From the NCBI GenBank assembly GCA_013204105.1, contig JABMOM010000028.1:62001-126000 (forward strand): a DNA stretch of 64,000 nucleotides, given 5' to 3'. Below are positions 9,150 through 18,800 of this stretch, in pieces. The first letter of the stretch is position 1; the number at the start of each line of letters is the position of its first letter. The notes under the pieces were generated by a model. That model was given only the letters and a program-made list of their open reading frames with translations. It did no database searches and was not told the DNA's origin. Source of the DNA: Flavobacteriales bacterium (GTDB lineage: Bacteria; Bacteroidota; Bacteroidia; Flavobacteriales_G; Salibacteraceae). The translations under genes and the position numbers were made by a program.

Positions 9150-9572
9150 ATGCACCCCATTGCCAGAAACATACTCGCCGTCATCCTTGGATGGATCGGT
9201 GGGAGCATCGTCAATATGGCCCTCATTCAATTGGGTAGTTCCGTTTTACCCATTGAAGGAGTAGATCCCAACGACATGGATGCTTTGGCAGAAGTGTTGC
9301 CCAGCTTGGGCGCTAAGTATTTCATTTTTCCTTTTTTGGCCCATGCACTGGGCACGTTGGCTGGAGCGATCCTTGCCGGGTTGATCGCGGCATCGCATAA
9401 GATGACCTTTGCACTTTCTGTAGGTGGAATCTTTCTCCTTGGTGGCATCACGGTAAATTATCTCTTGCCCGGTCCAATTTGGTTTACCGTCGCAGATATC
9501 GGGGTTGCTTATCTACCCATGGCCTGGATCGGAGGGAAAATCGCAATGTATTTCATCAGCAAATCAAAATAG
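9150..9572 (+). CDS. Small membrane protein with about four helices
   Basis: A 140-residue protein from the ATG at 9150 (the frame opens at 9078, but the internal MHPIARN start gives a natural N-terminus leading straight into a helix). Four hydrophobic segments are visible at about 5-30, 50-75, 80-105 and 112-135, with small-residue motifs such as AILAGLIAA. No charged pore or catalytic motif stands out. I do not recognise it beyond a conserved-hypothetical integral membrane protein. It sits between an oxidoreductase and a PLD lipoprotein on the same strand. Confidence 0.7.
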   Translation: MHPIARNILAVILGWIGGSIVNMALIQLGSSVLPIEGVDPNDMDALAEVLPSLGAKYFIFPFLAHALGTLAGAILAGLIAASHKMTFALSVGGIFLLGGITVNYLLPGPIWFTVADIGVAYLPMAWIGGKIAMYFISKSK

Positions 9573-9631
9573 GGTTAGACTAGCAGGTGCATTCTCTATT
9601 TATCAGCTTCTTCTCTGGCTTCCATGTCTTG

Positions 9632-11170
9632 ATGAAACGCATCATTTACTTCTTTTTTATGATCGAGGTGCTTGCGGCATGCGGCGGAGAGGAACAGAAG
9701 GAAATACTGTCTGGCCCCATTGAAACCGACTTTTGCATGAACATCCATAGAGACGATAGCATCACACTTTCTGGGGTTCTACAAGATTTGCAAGACCAAA
9801 TGGCCGACAGCACGGGTGCTTATGTCTTAGAGGATGGTGATGGTGCCATGGTGATTCGGGCGTGGTTGTGTGAATACGCGGAAAAAACCATTGACCTTCA
9901 ATACTTCATCTTCTCCACCGACAATGTTGGTTTGATCGCCTGTGACTACCTCGTTCGCGCCGCAGATCGAGGCGTCAAAGTCCGAATCCTTGTGGACGAC
10001 ATCATGGTCGATGCAAGTTTGGAAGACGTGCTGATCATGGACGCACACCCTAACATCGAAGTGAACATCTACAATCCTGGGGTTAACCTCGGTAAAAACC
10101 TCGTCGAAAAGGCAGGGAAGTTTGCAAGCGATTTTCGAGGAGCGAACCAGCGCATGCACAACAAGACCTTTACGGTGGATGGAAAAGTGGTGATAACCGG
10201 AGGAAGGAATGTGGCGGATGAGTACTTTGATTACAACCACGATTTTAATTTTCGCGACCGTGATGTTCTGTTGATTGGAGGGATTGTGGAAGATGTTTCT
10301 ACTTCATTTGAAGGCTTTTGGAACCACCGCCTCAGCGTTCCAGTGGCACAACTCAGCGATGAGCCGAAGCCAGTCGCCACTGAAACAACCTATGATAGAC
10401 TCCACGCCTACGCCTGTGACCCAAGCAATTTTTGGCCACAGGTGCGCGAGCGCATCGAGCATCTGCCGGAGGCCATTGATAGGATTAAAACCTCAGGAGA
10501 CATCGTCTGGCTCAACGACATTCGCTTTATCGCCGATACAGCAGGCAAGAACAGCGGCGATCAAGGATTGGAAGGTGGAGGTGTGACTACAGACGCGTTG
10601 ATAGCCCTCGTCCAACAAGCCACGTCCAGCATAGAAATTCAAACACCCTACTTGATTACCACCGATCGAAGCCGCGCCCTGTTCAAGTCCGTCATTGATC
10701 GGGGGGTACGTGTACGCATCCTCACCAACAGCTTAGCCTCCACCGACAATGTACAGGCCTTCGGCGCCTACCAAAGCGAGCGCGAAGCCTTACTGGCAAC
10801 GGGGGTGGAGATTTACGAATTGCGACCCGACGCCCAAGTGAGAAAGGATATCATGACGGGAGAATTGCAAAAGGAATTGGATCACCAGCCCATCTTTGGG
10901 CTGCACGCAAAAGGAATGGTGATCGACGGACACACCACGGTGATCGGCACGTTCAACCTAGACCCACGCAGTGCAAACCTCAATACGGAGTGCATTACCA
11001 TCATGCAATCGGATCGCATTGCCGAGCAGGTAGCAAGCCACATGGAAATCGAATTTCAACCCGAGAACGCGTGGAAGATCACCACAGATTTCAATCCAGA
11101 CGACGAGGTAAGCGTGACAAAGCAGTTGAAAACCTGGACCATGAAGGCCCTGCCGAAGGGGATTCTTTAG
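9632..11170 (+). CDS. Phospholipase D-family lipoprotein (cardiolipin synthase-like)
   Basis: A 512-residue protein from the ATG at 9632, which gives a lipoprotein signal ending in LAAC with the lipidated cysteine near residue 17. Two HKD catalytic motifs are present: HNKTFTVDGKVVITGG (H176) and HAKGMVIDGHTTVIGTFN (H425), each with the downstream G-G/S-x-N segment. Both being intact predicts an active phosphatidyl transferase or phospholipase. The layout resembles the ClsC/YmdC-type envelope PLD proteins rather than ClsA, since transmembrane helices are absent. It would act on phospholipids at the periplasmic face of a membrane. It is followed by 450 bases of repeat-rich spacer. Confidence 0.9.
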   Translation: MKRIIYFFFMIEVLAACGGEEQKEILSGPIETDFCMNIHRDDSITLSGVLQDLQDQMADSTGAYVLEDGDGAMVIRAWLCEYAEKTIDLQYFIFSTDNVGLIACDYLVRAADRGVKVRILVDDIMVDASLEDVLIMDAHPNIEVNIYNPGVNLGKNLVEKAGKFASDFRGANQRMHNKTFTVDGKVVITGGRNVADEYFDYNHDFNFRDRDVLLIGGIVEDVSTSFEGFWNHRLSVPVAQLSDEPKPVATETTYDRLHAYACDPSNFWPQVRERIEHLPEAIDRIKTSGDIVWLNDIRFIADTAGKNSGDQGLEGGGVTTDALIALVQQATSSIEIQTPYLITTDRSRALFKSVIDRGVRVRILTNSLASTDNVQAFGAYQSEREALLATGVEIYELRPDAQVRKDIMTGELQKELDHQPIFGLHAKGMVIDGHTTVIGTFNLDPRSANLNTECITIMQSDRIAEQVASHMEIEFQPENAWKITTDFNPDDEVSVTKQLKTWTMKALPKGIL

Positions 11171-11623
11171 TTTGGCCGCTTTGCGGCGGGGAGTAGGGAG
11201 TAGGGATTAGGGATTAGCTCGCTTCGCTCACTGAGCTCGGCTTCGCCTCGGTTAGGGATTAGGGAGTAGTTGATTAGAGGATTAGACCATTAGCTCATTA
11301 GTACATGAGCACATTGAATTTGCAGTTGTTGTTTAGCTTCTGGCCGCTAGCTGCTGGCTTCTGGCTGTTGATTTTGATAACCCAGTACTGATCTTTACTC
11401 TTCCATCTTTCAGCACTCCCCCTGTTCTCGATACATCCACGCCTTTGGCGTGGCCACTCGAACTGACAACTTGAGAAGGAGCTCCCTACTCCACTTTTCA
11501 CTTTTAGTTTTACCTTTTCACTCCCCCTACTCCCCTTTTCACTAACCCCCAAACCAATCACCTGACCACCATCATGTTTATTTCCCATAGCATGGTTCAC
11601 CTTTACCCAAATGAAAATGCATA
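11171..11623. repeat. Modular intergenic repeat, copy 2, with hairpin element
   Basis: A non-coding stretch of 453 bases. Its first half (11195-11370) repeats the module order of 3647-3800: GGGATTAG runs, the CTCACTGAGCTCGGCTTCGC block (about 11227), ATTAGCTCATTAG, TTGCAGTTG, then AGCTTCTGGC and GCTGGCT. Its second half carries GGGAGTAGGG-type motifs on the opposite strand (about 11480-11545), so the region is roughly an inverted pair. No coding frame is supported. Confidence 0.7.
11423..11468. repeat. REP-like hairpin element
   Basis: TGTTCTCGATACA, then a perfect 7-bp hairpin CCACGCC-TTT-GGCGTGG (11437-11453), then CCACTCGAACTGACA. The outer arms (GTTCTCGA and CTCGAAC) are imperfect inverted repeats. 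Hairpins flanked by TATCGAGAAC and GTTCGAGT arms are, from memory, dispersed in many Flavobacteriia genomes. Confidence 0.6.
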
Positions 11624-12457
11624 GTGAAGAAGCTGCTTCTTTCCATGGCAGTCTTGGTGGCGTTCTGCGCAGCGTGCACCCCTCCTATGTATATTCCAAA
11701 CACGACCAACACCCCCAGTTTACGTAGGCAAGGCGACTTAGAAGCCTCGGCGAGCATAGGCACCAATGGAAACGACCTTCAGTTTGGGTATGCGATTACG
11801 GATGAGTGGGGTGTAATACTCAATGGGAGTCAGGGAAAAACTGAAGACAGCGACCAATCAGATCATTTAACGCATTACTTCGGAGAAGTAGGCATTGGTC
11901 ACAATTTCTACCTAGATGGTAAGGATGCGGACATAAGCACTAGGCCTATGTTCAATGCATTCGCCGGTGCGGGCTATGGACATACGGAAGGTGAAGTAAC
12001 ATTTGCGAACATCTTCAATTCGGACTTGGTGTACAGCAACCAATTGCGCGGGAGTTTTGTGCGGGGATTTATCCAACCTTCCATTGGCGTCACCTCCAAA
12101 TACGTGGATTTCTTCTTTACGCCGCGTACTTCATTTGTATACATCACGAGTCTATGGACATCGATGGAGGCAGACTGGCAGCAATCCTATGTGAGTGATG
12201 AAGATTATTTGGAATACTTAGGACTCATGGCTAAGAAGCCTTACAACGTCTTCATTGAGCCTACTTTGACCCTAAAAGGAGGCCCACAATATGTCAAGGC
12301 CATGCTCCAAATAGGGGGAAGTTTTGCTACCATTCCGAATGTCCAGACGACTTTTCGTCAGCGTCCCATCATCTTCATTTTCGGGATTCAAATGGATGTA
12401 AATGTGCTTGGCAAAGGCATCTACCGTAAGCCGTCAGAGATCAAGGATTCACCTTAA
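11624..12457 (+). CDS. Outer-membrane lipoprotein, hypothetical
   Basis: A 277-residue protein started at GTG 11624; no in-frame ATG lies upstream in a sensible place and the GTG begins an exact lipoprotein signal ([17 protein letters not shown]). The mature part is rich in alternating beta-strand pattern and Gly/aromatic residues (for example [12 protein letters not shown]), ending in strands such as [12 protein letters not shown], which suggests a small beta-barrel or beta-sandwich. No family recognised with certainty. Its 3' end overlaps the convergent purT gene by 17 bases, so the two transcripts can pair at their ends. Confidence 0.7.
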   Translation: MKKLLLSMAVLVAFCAACTPPMYIPNTTNTPSLRRQGDLEASASIGTNGNDLQFGYAITDEWGVILNGSQGKTEDSDQSDHLTHYFGEVGIGHNFYLDGKDADISTRPMFNAFAGAGYGHTEGEVTFANIFNSDLVYSNQLRGSFVRGFIQPSIGVTSKYVDFFFTPRTSFVYITSLWTSMEADWQQSYVSDEDYLEYLGLMAKKPYNVFIEPTLTLKGGPQYVKAMLQIGGSFATIPNVQTTFRQRPIIFIFGIQMDVNVLGKGIYRKPSEIKDSP

Positions 12458-13610
12458 CCTTCGCCGCGGCCTCAGCTGCCCTTTTTCTCAAATCATCCAT
12501 ATCCCCATCCAATTCATCATAGGCGATGACAACACCCATCCTGCGGTAAGGACGTGTGCTTGGTTTTCCAAAAAGGCGCACGTCGTGCCGGGGATCTTGC
12601 ATGGCTTCTTCTACTCCTTCGAACCTTGGTGGCTCGTTGCTTTGATCGGTGGCTAATATCACTGCGCTTACCCCTGCCCTTTCCAATCGAATGGATGGAA
12701 TCGGTAAACCCAAAATAGTCCGTGCGTGCAACTCAAACTCACTCAAGTTCTGAGACCCAGCGAGTGTAGCCATACCTGTGTCATGCGGACGTGGGGAAAG
12801 CTCGGAGAAATAAACGCCGTCGTCAGCAATGAAGAACTCAACGCCCCAAATACCCGCACCCGTGAGTGCCTCCGTGACCTTACCCGCCATTTCCTGCGCT
12901 TCTTTTAGGTCTGCGGCATCGATCGCGCATGGTTGCCAACTTTCTTGGTAGTCGCCTCGCTCCTGCCTGTGGCCGATTGGAGCGCAAAACAACGTAGGAC
13001 CGTTGTTCTGGGTTACGGTAAGCAGGGTAATCTCCGTATGAAAAGAAACGAAGGCCTCAATGATGACCTCCTTCAAGTCGCCGCGACTCCCTTCCATCGC
13101 ATATTCCCAACTCTTATCGATATCTGCCATGGTTCGAATGACCGACTGCCCTTTGCCCGAAGACGACATCAAGGGTTTTACAACACAGGGCATTCCAACT
13201 TCTGCCACGGCATTCCGGAATCCTGCGAGTTCGGTTGCATAGCGATAATTGGCCGTACGCAGCCCTAAGTCCTTTGCCGCGAGGTCGCGGATCAGCTTTC
13301 GGTTCATGGTGAAGTTCGCTGCCTTCGCACTGGGAACAACCGTATAGCCTTCCTTTTCAAAGGCGTAGAATTTTTCCGTTCGGATGCTCTCAACCTCTGG
13401 CACGATCAGTTTGGGGTCATGCTTTCGCACTGCTGCCTCGAGCGCGTCACCGTCGAGCATATCAAACACCTCAAACTCTTGCGCCACTTGCATGGCGGGT
13501 GCACCTGGGTAGTTATCGCAGGCGACCAAGTGCTGACCTAAACGCTGCAGAGCGATGACCAATTCCTTTCCAAGTTCACCCGAGCCCAGCAATAATATCT
13601 TGTCTGTCAT
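12441..13610 (-). CDS. purT: Formate-dependent phosphoribosylglycinamide formyltransferase
   Basis: A 389-residue ATP-grasp protein, close to the 392 residues of E. coli PurT. The N-terminus [20 protein letters not shown], the [10 protein letters not shown] segment, the [12 protein letters not shown] loop (ATP lid) and GVEFFI / [14 protein letters not shown] near residues 260-290 are all diagnostic. It converts GAR, formate and ATP into formyl-GAR, ADP and phosphate, step 3 of purine synthesis, independent of 10-formyl-THF. No other pur genes are nearby. A 7-bp inverted repeat (CAGATAG at 13623-13629, CTATCTG at 13649-13655) lies just upstream of the start and could be an operator, though this is weak. 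Confidence 0.96.
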   Translation of the reverse strand: MTDKILLLGSGELGKELVIALQRLGQHLVACDNYPGAPAMQVAQEFEVFDMLDGDALEAAVRKHDPKLIVPEVESIRTEKFYAFEKEGYTVVPSAKAANFTMNRKLIRDLAAKDLGLRTANYRYATELAGFRNAVAEVGMPCVVKPLMSSSGKGQSVIRTMADIDKSWEYAMEGSRGDLKEVIIEAFVSFHTEITLLTVTQNNGPTLFCAPIGHRQERGDYQESWQPCAIDAADLKEAQEMAGKVTEALTGAGIWGVEFFIADDGVYFSELSPRPHDTGMATLAGSQNLSEFELHARTILGLPIPSIRLERAGVSAVILATDQSNEPPRFEGVEEAMQDPRHDVRLFGKPSTRPYRRMGVVIAYDELDGDMDDLRKRAAEAAAKVKVNP

Positions 13611-13707
13611 GTCTTATCGTTTCAGATAGCAACGATAGTAAAAACAAACTATCTGGCAGGGGTTGCGCGCAGATAGAAACTGCCTGTTGACCATATGTGT
13701 TTTGGGC

Positions 13708-13731
13708 AAAAAAAAGCCTCCTTCCGGAGGC
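13708..13731 (-). terminator. Intrinsic terminator of htpG
   Basis: On the minus strand GCCTCC-GGAA-GGAGGC is followed by a run of eight T. It lies about 25 bases past the htpG stop. Confidence 0.9.
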
Positions 13732-13755
13732 TCTTTCTACTCGATGCTGTTTTAC

Positions 13756-15648
13756 TTAATCAATCAGGTTGACGCTGCGCTCAATGAATTGCGTGAGCTT
13801 CTCACCTTTCAGCATTCCTTTTGAAAGGAGTGCGAGGTCGGTTGCCTGTTGCACCATTTTTGAACGCTTTGCCTCATCTTGCTCGACCAGGATCTTAGAG
13901 ACCAAAGGATGGTTGCTGTTCACAACCAAGTTGAATGAATCGGGTAGGTTGCCCATTCCCATCATTCCTCCACCGATCTCCGCTTGCTCTTTCATACGTC
14001 GCATGAATTCGCTCTGGGTAATCATCATGGGCGGATCGTTCTCATCCAAGCTCTCGTATTGAATCGCAAACTTTTGCTTGTCCACAATCCCTTCGATCAC
14101 TGGCGTGAGCGTGTTCTTCTGGTCTTCGGTCAAATTGCTTTCGACCGCGTTCTCTTTTGGAACCAGTTTCTCCAAGGCGTCAGCATCAACGCGCTTAAAA
14201 TTGACCTTTTCCATTTTCATTTCAAACTGCTGCACCAAATGCGCCGTAAGCGGTGTGTTCATCTCCAACACGTCGTAGCCCTTTGCGGTGGCCTTGCTGA
14301 TGATGCTGTGCTGTGCTTCCGCGTCATTGGTATACAAGATCACCAAGTTGCCGTCCTTATCGGTCTGTGCATCCTTGATCACTTCCTTGTATTCGTCAAA
14401 CGTCTTGAACTCGCCTTTTGTGTTCTTCAACAAATAAGTAGGCTGAATGCGCTCATAGAACTTCTCGTCTGTCAATAGACCATAATCCATAAACACCTGC
14501 ATGTCAGGCCACTTTTGCTCAAAATCGGCGCGATCATTCTTGTACATCTCAGCGAGCTTATCGGCCACCTTCTTGGTGATGTGCCCGCTGATCTTCTTTA
14601 CGTTGCTGTCGCTTTGTAAGTAGCTTCGACTTACGTTCAATGGAATGTCAGGAGAATCGATGACTCCGTGGAGTAAGGTCAAGAATTCAGGAACCACATT
14701 CTCTACCGAATCCGTGATGAATACTTGATTGCTGTACAATTGAATCTTGTTCTTCTGCAGCTCCACTTTGTGCTTGGCCAACTTTGGGAAGTAGAGCACG
14801 CCGGTCAAATTGAAGGGGTAGTCTACATTGATGTGGATGTTGAACAAAGGCTCTTCAAACGTCATTGGGTAGAGCTCGCGGTAGAAGGACGAATAATCTT
14901 CTGCCGAAAGCTCGGCAGGTTGCTTCTTCCAAAGCGGGTTCGGGTTGTTGACGATGTTGTCGACCGTCTTCTTCACCTGCTTTACTTCTCCCTTGTCATC
15001 TTTTGCACCTTTCGGGTCATCTATATAGCTGTCCTCTGTTCCGAATTTGATCTCTACGGGAAGGAACTTGCAATACTTTTCAAGGATACCGGCTACGCGA
15101 CCTTCTTCGAGGAACTCTTTGGATTCATCATCGATGTGGAGGATGATTTCTGTTCCGCGCTGGGTCTTCTTTGATTTGGTGATGTTGAATTCAGGGCTGC
15201 CATCGCAGACCCACTTCACTGCCGTTTCGTCTTTCCAGCTTTTTGTGATGACTTCTACCTTTTTCGCGACCATGAAGGCGCTGTAGAAGCCCAACCCAAA
15301 GTGACCGATGATGCCTGCATCGTCTACCTTTCCTTCATATTTCTGGAGAAACTCAGACGCGCCAGAGAATGCCACTTGGTTGAGGTACTTTTCTACTTCT
15401 TCTTCTGTCATGCCGATGCCTCGGTCGATGACGCTTAGTGTTCCTTTCTTCTCATCGAGTTTTACCTCGATCATGGAGCTGCCCACGTCATCTTTGATCT
15501 CGCCCATTCTGCTCAAAGCTTTGAGCTTCGACGTTGCGTCTACCGCATTCGATACGAGTTCGCGCAAGAAGATCTCGTGATCCGAGTAGAGGAACTTCTT
15601 GATGATGGGGAAGATATTCTCCGCTTGTACGTTGATCGTTCCTTTCAT
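13756..15648 (-). CDS. htpG: Hsp90-family chaperone HtpG
   Basis: A 630-residue protein of normal HtpG length. The N-terminal GHKL ATPase domain shows RELVSNAVDATSKL (E30, N34, D37), DRGIGMT and GHFGLGFYSAFMV. The middle domain has the PLFNIHINVDYPFNLTGVLY stretch and the conserved LNVSRSYLQ arginine loop. The dimerisation domain is C-terminal. It is a cytosolic ATP-dependent foldase acting with DnaK. A dedicated terminator follows and 202 bases separate its start from the divergent protease gene. No CIRCE-type element was found upstream. Confidence 0.97.
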   Translation of the reverse strand: MKGTINVQAENIFPIIKKFLYSDHEIFLRELVSNAVDATSKLKALSRMGEIKDDVGSSMIEVKLDEKKGTLSVIDRGIGMTEEEVEKYLNQVAFSGASEFLQKYEGKVDDAGIIGHFGLGFYSAFMVAKKVEVITKSWKDETAVKWVCDGSPEFNITKSKKTQRGTEIILHIDDESKEFLEEGRVAGILEKYCKFLPVEIKFGTEDSYIDDPKGAKDDKGEVKQVKKTVDNIVNNPNPLWKKQPAELSAEDYSSFYRELYPMTFEEPLFNIHINVDYPFNLTGVLYFPKLAKHKVELQKNKIQLYSNQVFITDSVENVVPEFLTLLHGVIDSPDIPLNVSRSYLQSDSNVKKISGHITKKVADKLAEMYKNDRADFEQKWPDMQVFMDYGLLTDEKFYERIQPTYLLKNTKGEFKTFDEYKEVIKDAQTDKDGNLVILYTNDAEAQHSIISKATAKGYDVLEMNTPLTAHLVQQFEMKMEKVNFKRVDADALEKLVPKENAVESNLTEDQKNTLTPVIEGIVDKQKFAIQYESLDENDPPMMITQSEFMRRMKEQAEIGGGMMGMGNLPDSFNLVVNSNHPLVSKILVEQDEAKRSKMVQQATDLALLSKGMLKGEKLTQFIERSVNLID

Positions 15649-15850
15649 GGTTCTTCGCTATTACTTATTTATCCTGATTTGTTCGCAGCCCCAAGGTCAA
15701 AGCCTATGCCATCGCCCAGAAGCTGACACAATGTCAATTCGAACGCGTTAAGCCAGATGCACTTCTGTCATTATTGACTATTTTATCTAAATTGCCAAGA
15801 ATAACCCACGAGCCTGTTCTAATAAAACCTAAGCCTACAAACCCCACCCT

Positions 15851-18800
15851 ATGAAAACGAAGTTACTCCTGGCAGTGATGCTGCTGTGCGCTAGCCTATT
15901 CAGTACCGCCGAAGAAATCTTACAAGGCCATCAAGCCTATCAAACCCTTAGAGGAACTGAGCTCCTCCGACTAGAGGATCACACCTCGATTCCAACCTTC
16001 ATTAAATTCAGAGAAAGCGATCGCATCAGCGTCAATAACTGGCAAAGCTGGATGAAAATGCATTTCTTCAAAGAGTCGAAAGGCGTTGGGTTTGACCTGA
16101 TCGGTGAGCAATCTGACAAAATGGGCATGACCCATTACCGCTACCAGCAAACCGTAAGTGGTGTGCCCATGTCCTTTGCCATTTGGATTGTCCACACATT
16201 GAACGGCGAGGTCGTCAGCATGAACGGTGAGTTGTTTGAGAATATCCCGAGCACTCAGCCATCGCTCACTGAGCAAGCTGCGCTACAAGCGGCCTTGGAT
16301 CACATGGACGCCAGTACCTACATGTGGGAAGTACCCGCCGAAGAGGAAATGCTGAAAATGATGCAAAACGACCCGACGGCAACCTATTTGCCCAACGGAT
16401 CCTTAGAAGTGTTTACAAGCGGATTAGATGGGAAGACCATAGAGCACCATCTTGCCTGGAAATTTGACATCTACGCCCACACTCCCCACGCTCGAAAGGA
16501 ATTGTACTTCGACGCTTCTAATGGAAGCCTCTTATTTGAAAATGAGCGCATCCATCATGCAGACAGTGCCATTACCGCTCAAACCATGTACTCAGGTGAG
16601 CAAACCCTCATAGCCGATCATGACAACGGCAACTTCTGCTTGCATGAGACAGGACGAGGCAACGGTATCCACACTTGGAACCTGAATTATGGAACAGACT
16701 TCTCGGCAGCCGTCGATTTTTGTGATTCTACCAATGTATGGGACGACACCTTGAATTTCGATCAGTACAGCACCGACGCTCATTTTGGGACGGAGATGTA
16801 CTACGACTACCTCATGGATCGATTCAATCGCAACAGCATCGACGACAATGGTTTTGCCTTGCACAGTTATGTGCACTACAGTACAAACCTCGTCAACGCT
16901 GGATGGGATGGAGCGCGTATGATTTATGGCGACGGCAATGGCGGCGCAGTTACCCCTCTAACCTCCTTGGATGTTTGCGGTCACGAAGTGACACATGGCC
17001 TCAACACATTTACCGCCAACGAGGTATACTGGAAGGAAGCAGGGGCGCTGAATGAGAGTTTTTCGGACATATTTGGTTCTGCGTTGGAATTCTATGTGGA
17101 TCCAACATCCGCTGACTGGACGATGGGTGAAGACTTCGGGCTTATCATTCGCTCAATGTCCAATCCGAATCTATATGGACAGCCAGATACATACTTAGGA
17201 GGGTCATGGCAAACGACCGCCGGAGACAATTATGGCGTTCACACGAACAGTGGTGTTCAGAACTATTGGTTTTACCTCATCTCTGAAGGTGGTTCTGGCA
17301 CGAACGACAACGGAGACGCCTTCTCTGTGGACAGCATTGGCGTGATGGACGCAGAGGCAATTGCTTTCCGCAACTTGACCGTATATATGACGCGATTCAG
17401 CAATTATGCCGACGCTCGCTTCTATTCTATCCAAGCAGCCGTAGATCTTTTTGGCGCTTGCTCTCAACAAGTAGAAAGTACTTGGTCTGGATGGTATGCA
17501 GTAGGCGTTGGACCTGATTTTTCTTCGAATAGCGTTTCTTCGGACTTTGTCGCCAACCTAACCTCCAATTGTTCTGCGCCACTAGCTGTCCAATTCTACA
17601 ACCAGAGCTACCAGGGAAACACCTTCTTATGGAACTTCGGTGACGGAAACACTAGCACAGCATTTGAGCCAACCCACACCTATACTTCGGCTGGAGACTA
17701 CACAGTTTCTCTGCATACATCGTCTTCTTGCGGTGCTGATTCCATCACCAAGGTGGACTACATGCGCGTTGGCTCGAGTGATACCTGCCACGTGCTTTTA
17801 GCGAGCAATGGGACGGCCGTTACTCAAACCAATTGCGAGGGAATCGTTTACGATGACGGCGGCCCTATGTATGGCTACAGCCCCAACAGCGACGCGATGA
17901 TTACGATTGCACCGACGGGTGCCCAAAGCGTAACGCTGACCTTCTTGCAGTGGGTAATTGTGTGCGACGGCGCAGACTACCTGTATGTATATGATGGGAG
18001 CGACAGCCTAGCACCTCTCTTGGGTCTGTATTGTGAAGACTCTCCGCCTCCAGCTAGCATTACGTCGTCAGGATCAGCGATCACCTTGGTCTTCCGATCC
18101 AATGAAGAATGGTTAGAAGACGAGGGATTTGCCGTGGCTTGGGCGTGCAACACCCCTGAAGAAGCTCCCATTGCAGGTTTTTCAGTAGACAGAACTTACA
18201 GCTGCGGTGGCACCGCCAATTTTACTGACCAATCTGCACTCGGTCCTAATACAGCAACTTCATGGTTCTGGGATTTCGGCGATGGAAATACCAGCACGCT
18301 TCAGAACCCGAGCCATACCTACCAAAACGAAGGTGTATACACGGTCAAATGCGCTGCCATCAACCCGTTTGGAACAGACACCATGACCATCGTAAACTTG
18401 ATCGAAAAAGCCCTTCCGATGACTCCAACTGGACCGGATGTAGAGGTTTGCCCGGGAGATCAAGCCACTTTGATTGCTTACAGTACTGGAACCAATACTT
18501 GGTATGACTCCGATACTGGATCCACCGTATTGACGGTAGGTGACACCTTCGTTACTCCGATCGTGAATCAGTCTACCCCGTTCTACGTAGAGAACTATGG
18601 AGCAGTGACTACGGACACAACGGGGGCACCCAACAAACTCATCGGAACTGGAGCCAATACAAGCCTGGATCAGGGACTGTACTTCGATGCGCTATCTGAC
18701 TTCCGATTGCATGCTGTAACGGTCTACACCCTTTTGCCTGGAGATCGACATATCTTTATTGAGCATCCTACCAACGGGGTCGTCCACGACACCACGATTA

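Noticed and set aside
13623-13655. CAGATAG / CTATCTG inverted repeat as the purT operator
   Set aside because: Seven-base arms over a 19-base spacer can arise by chance and no regulator gene is adjacent; noted only in the purT entry.
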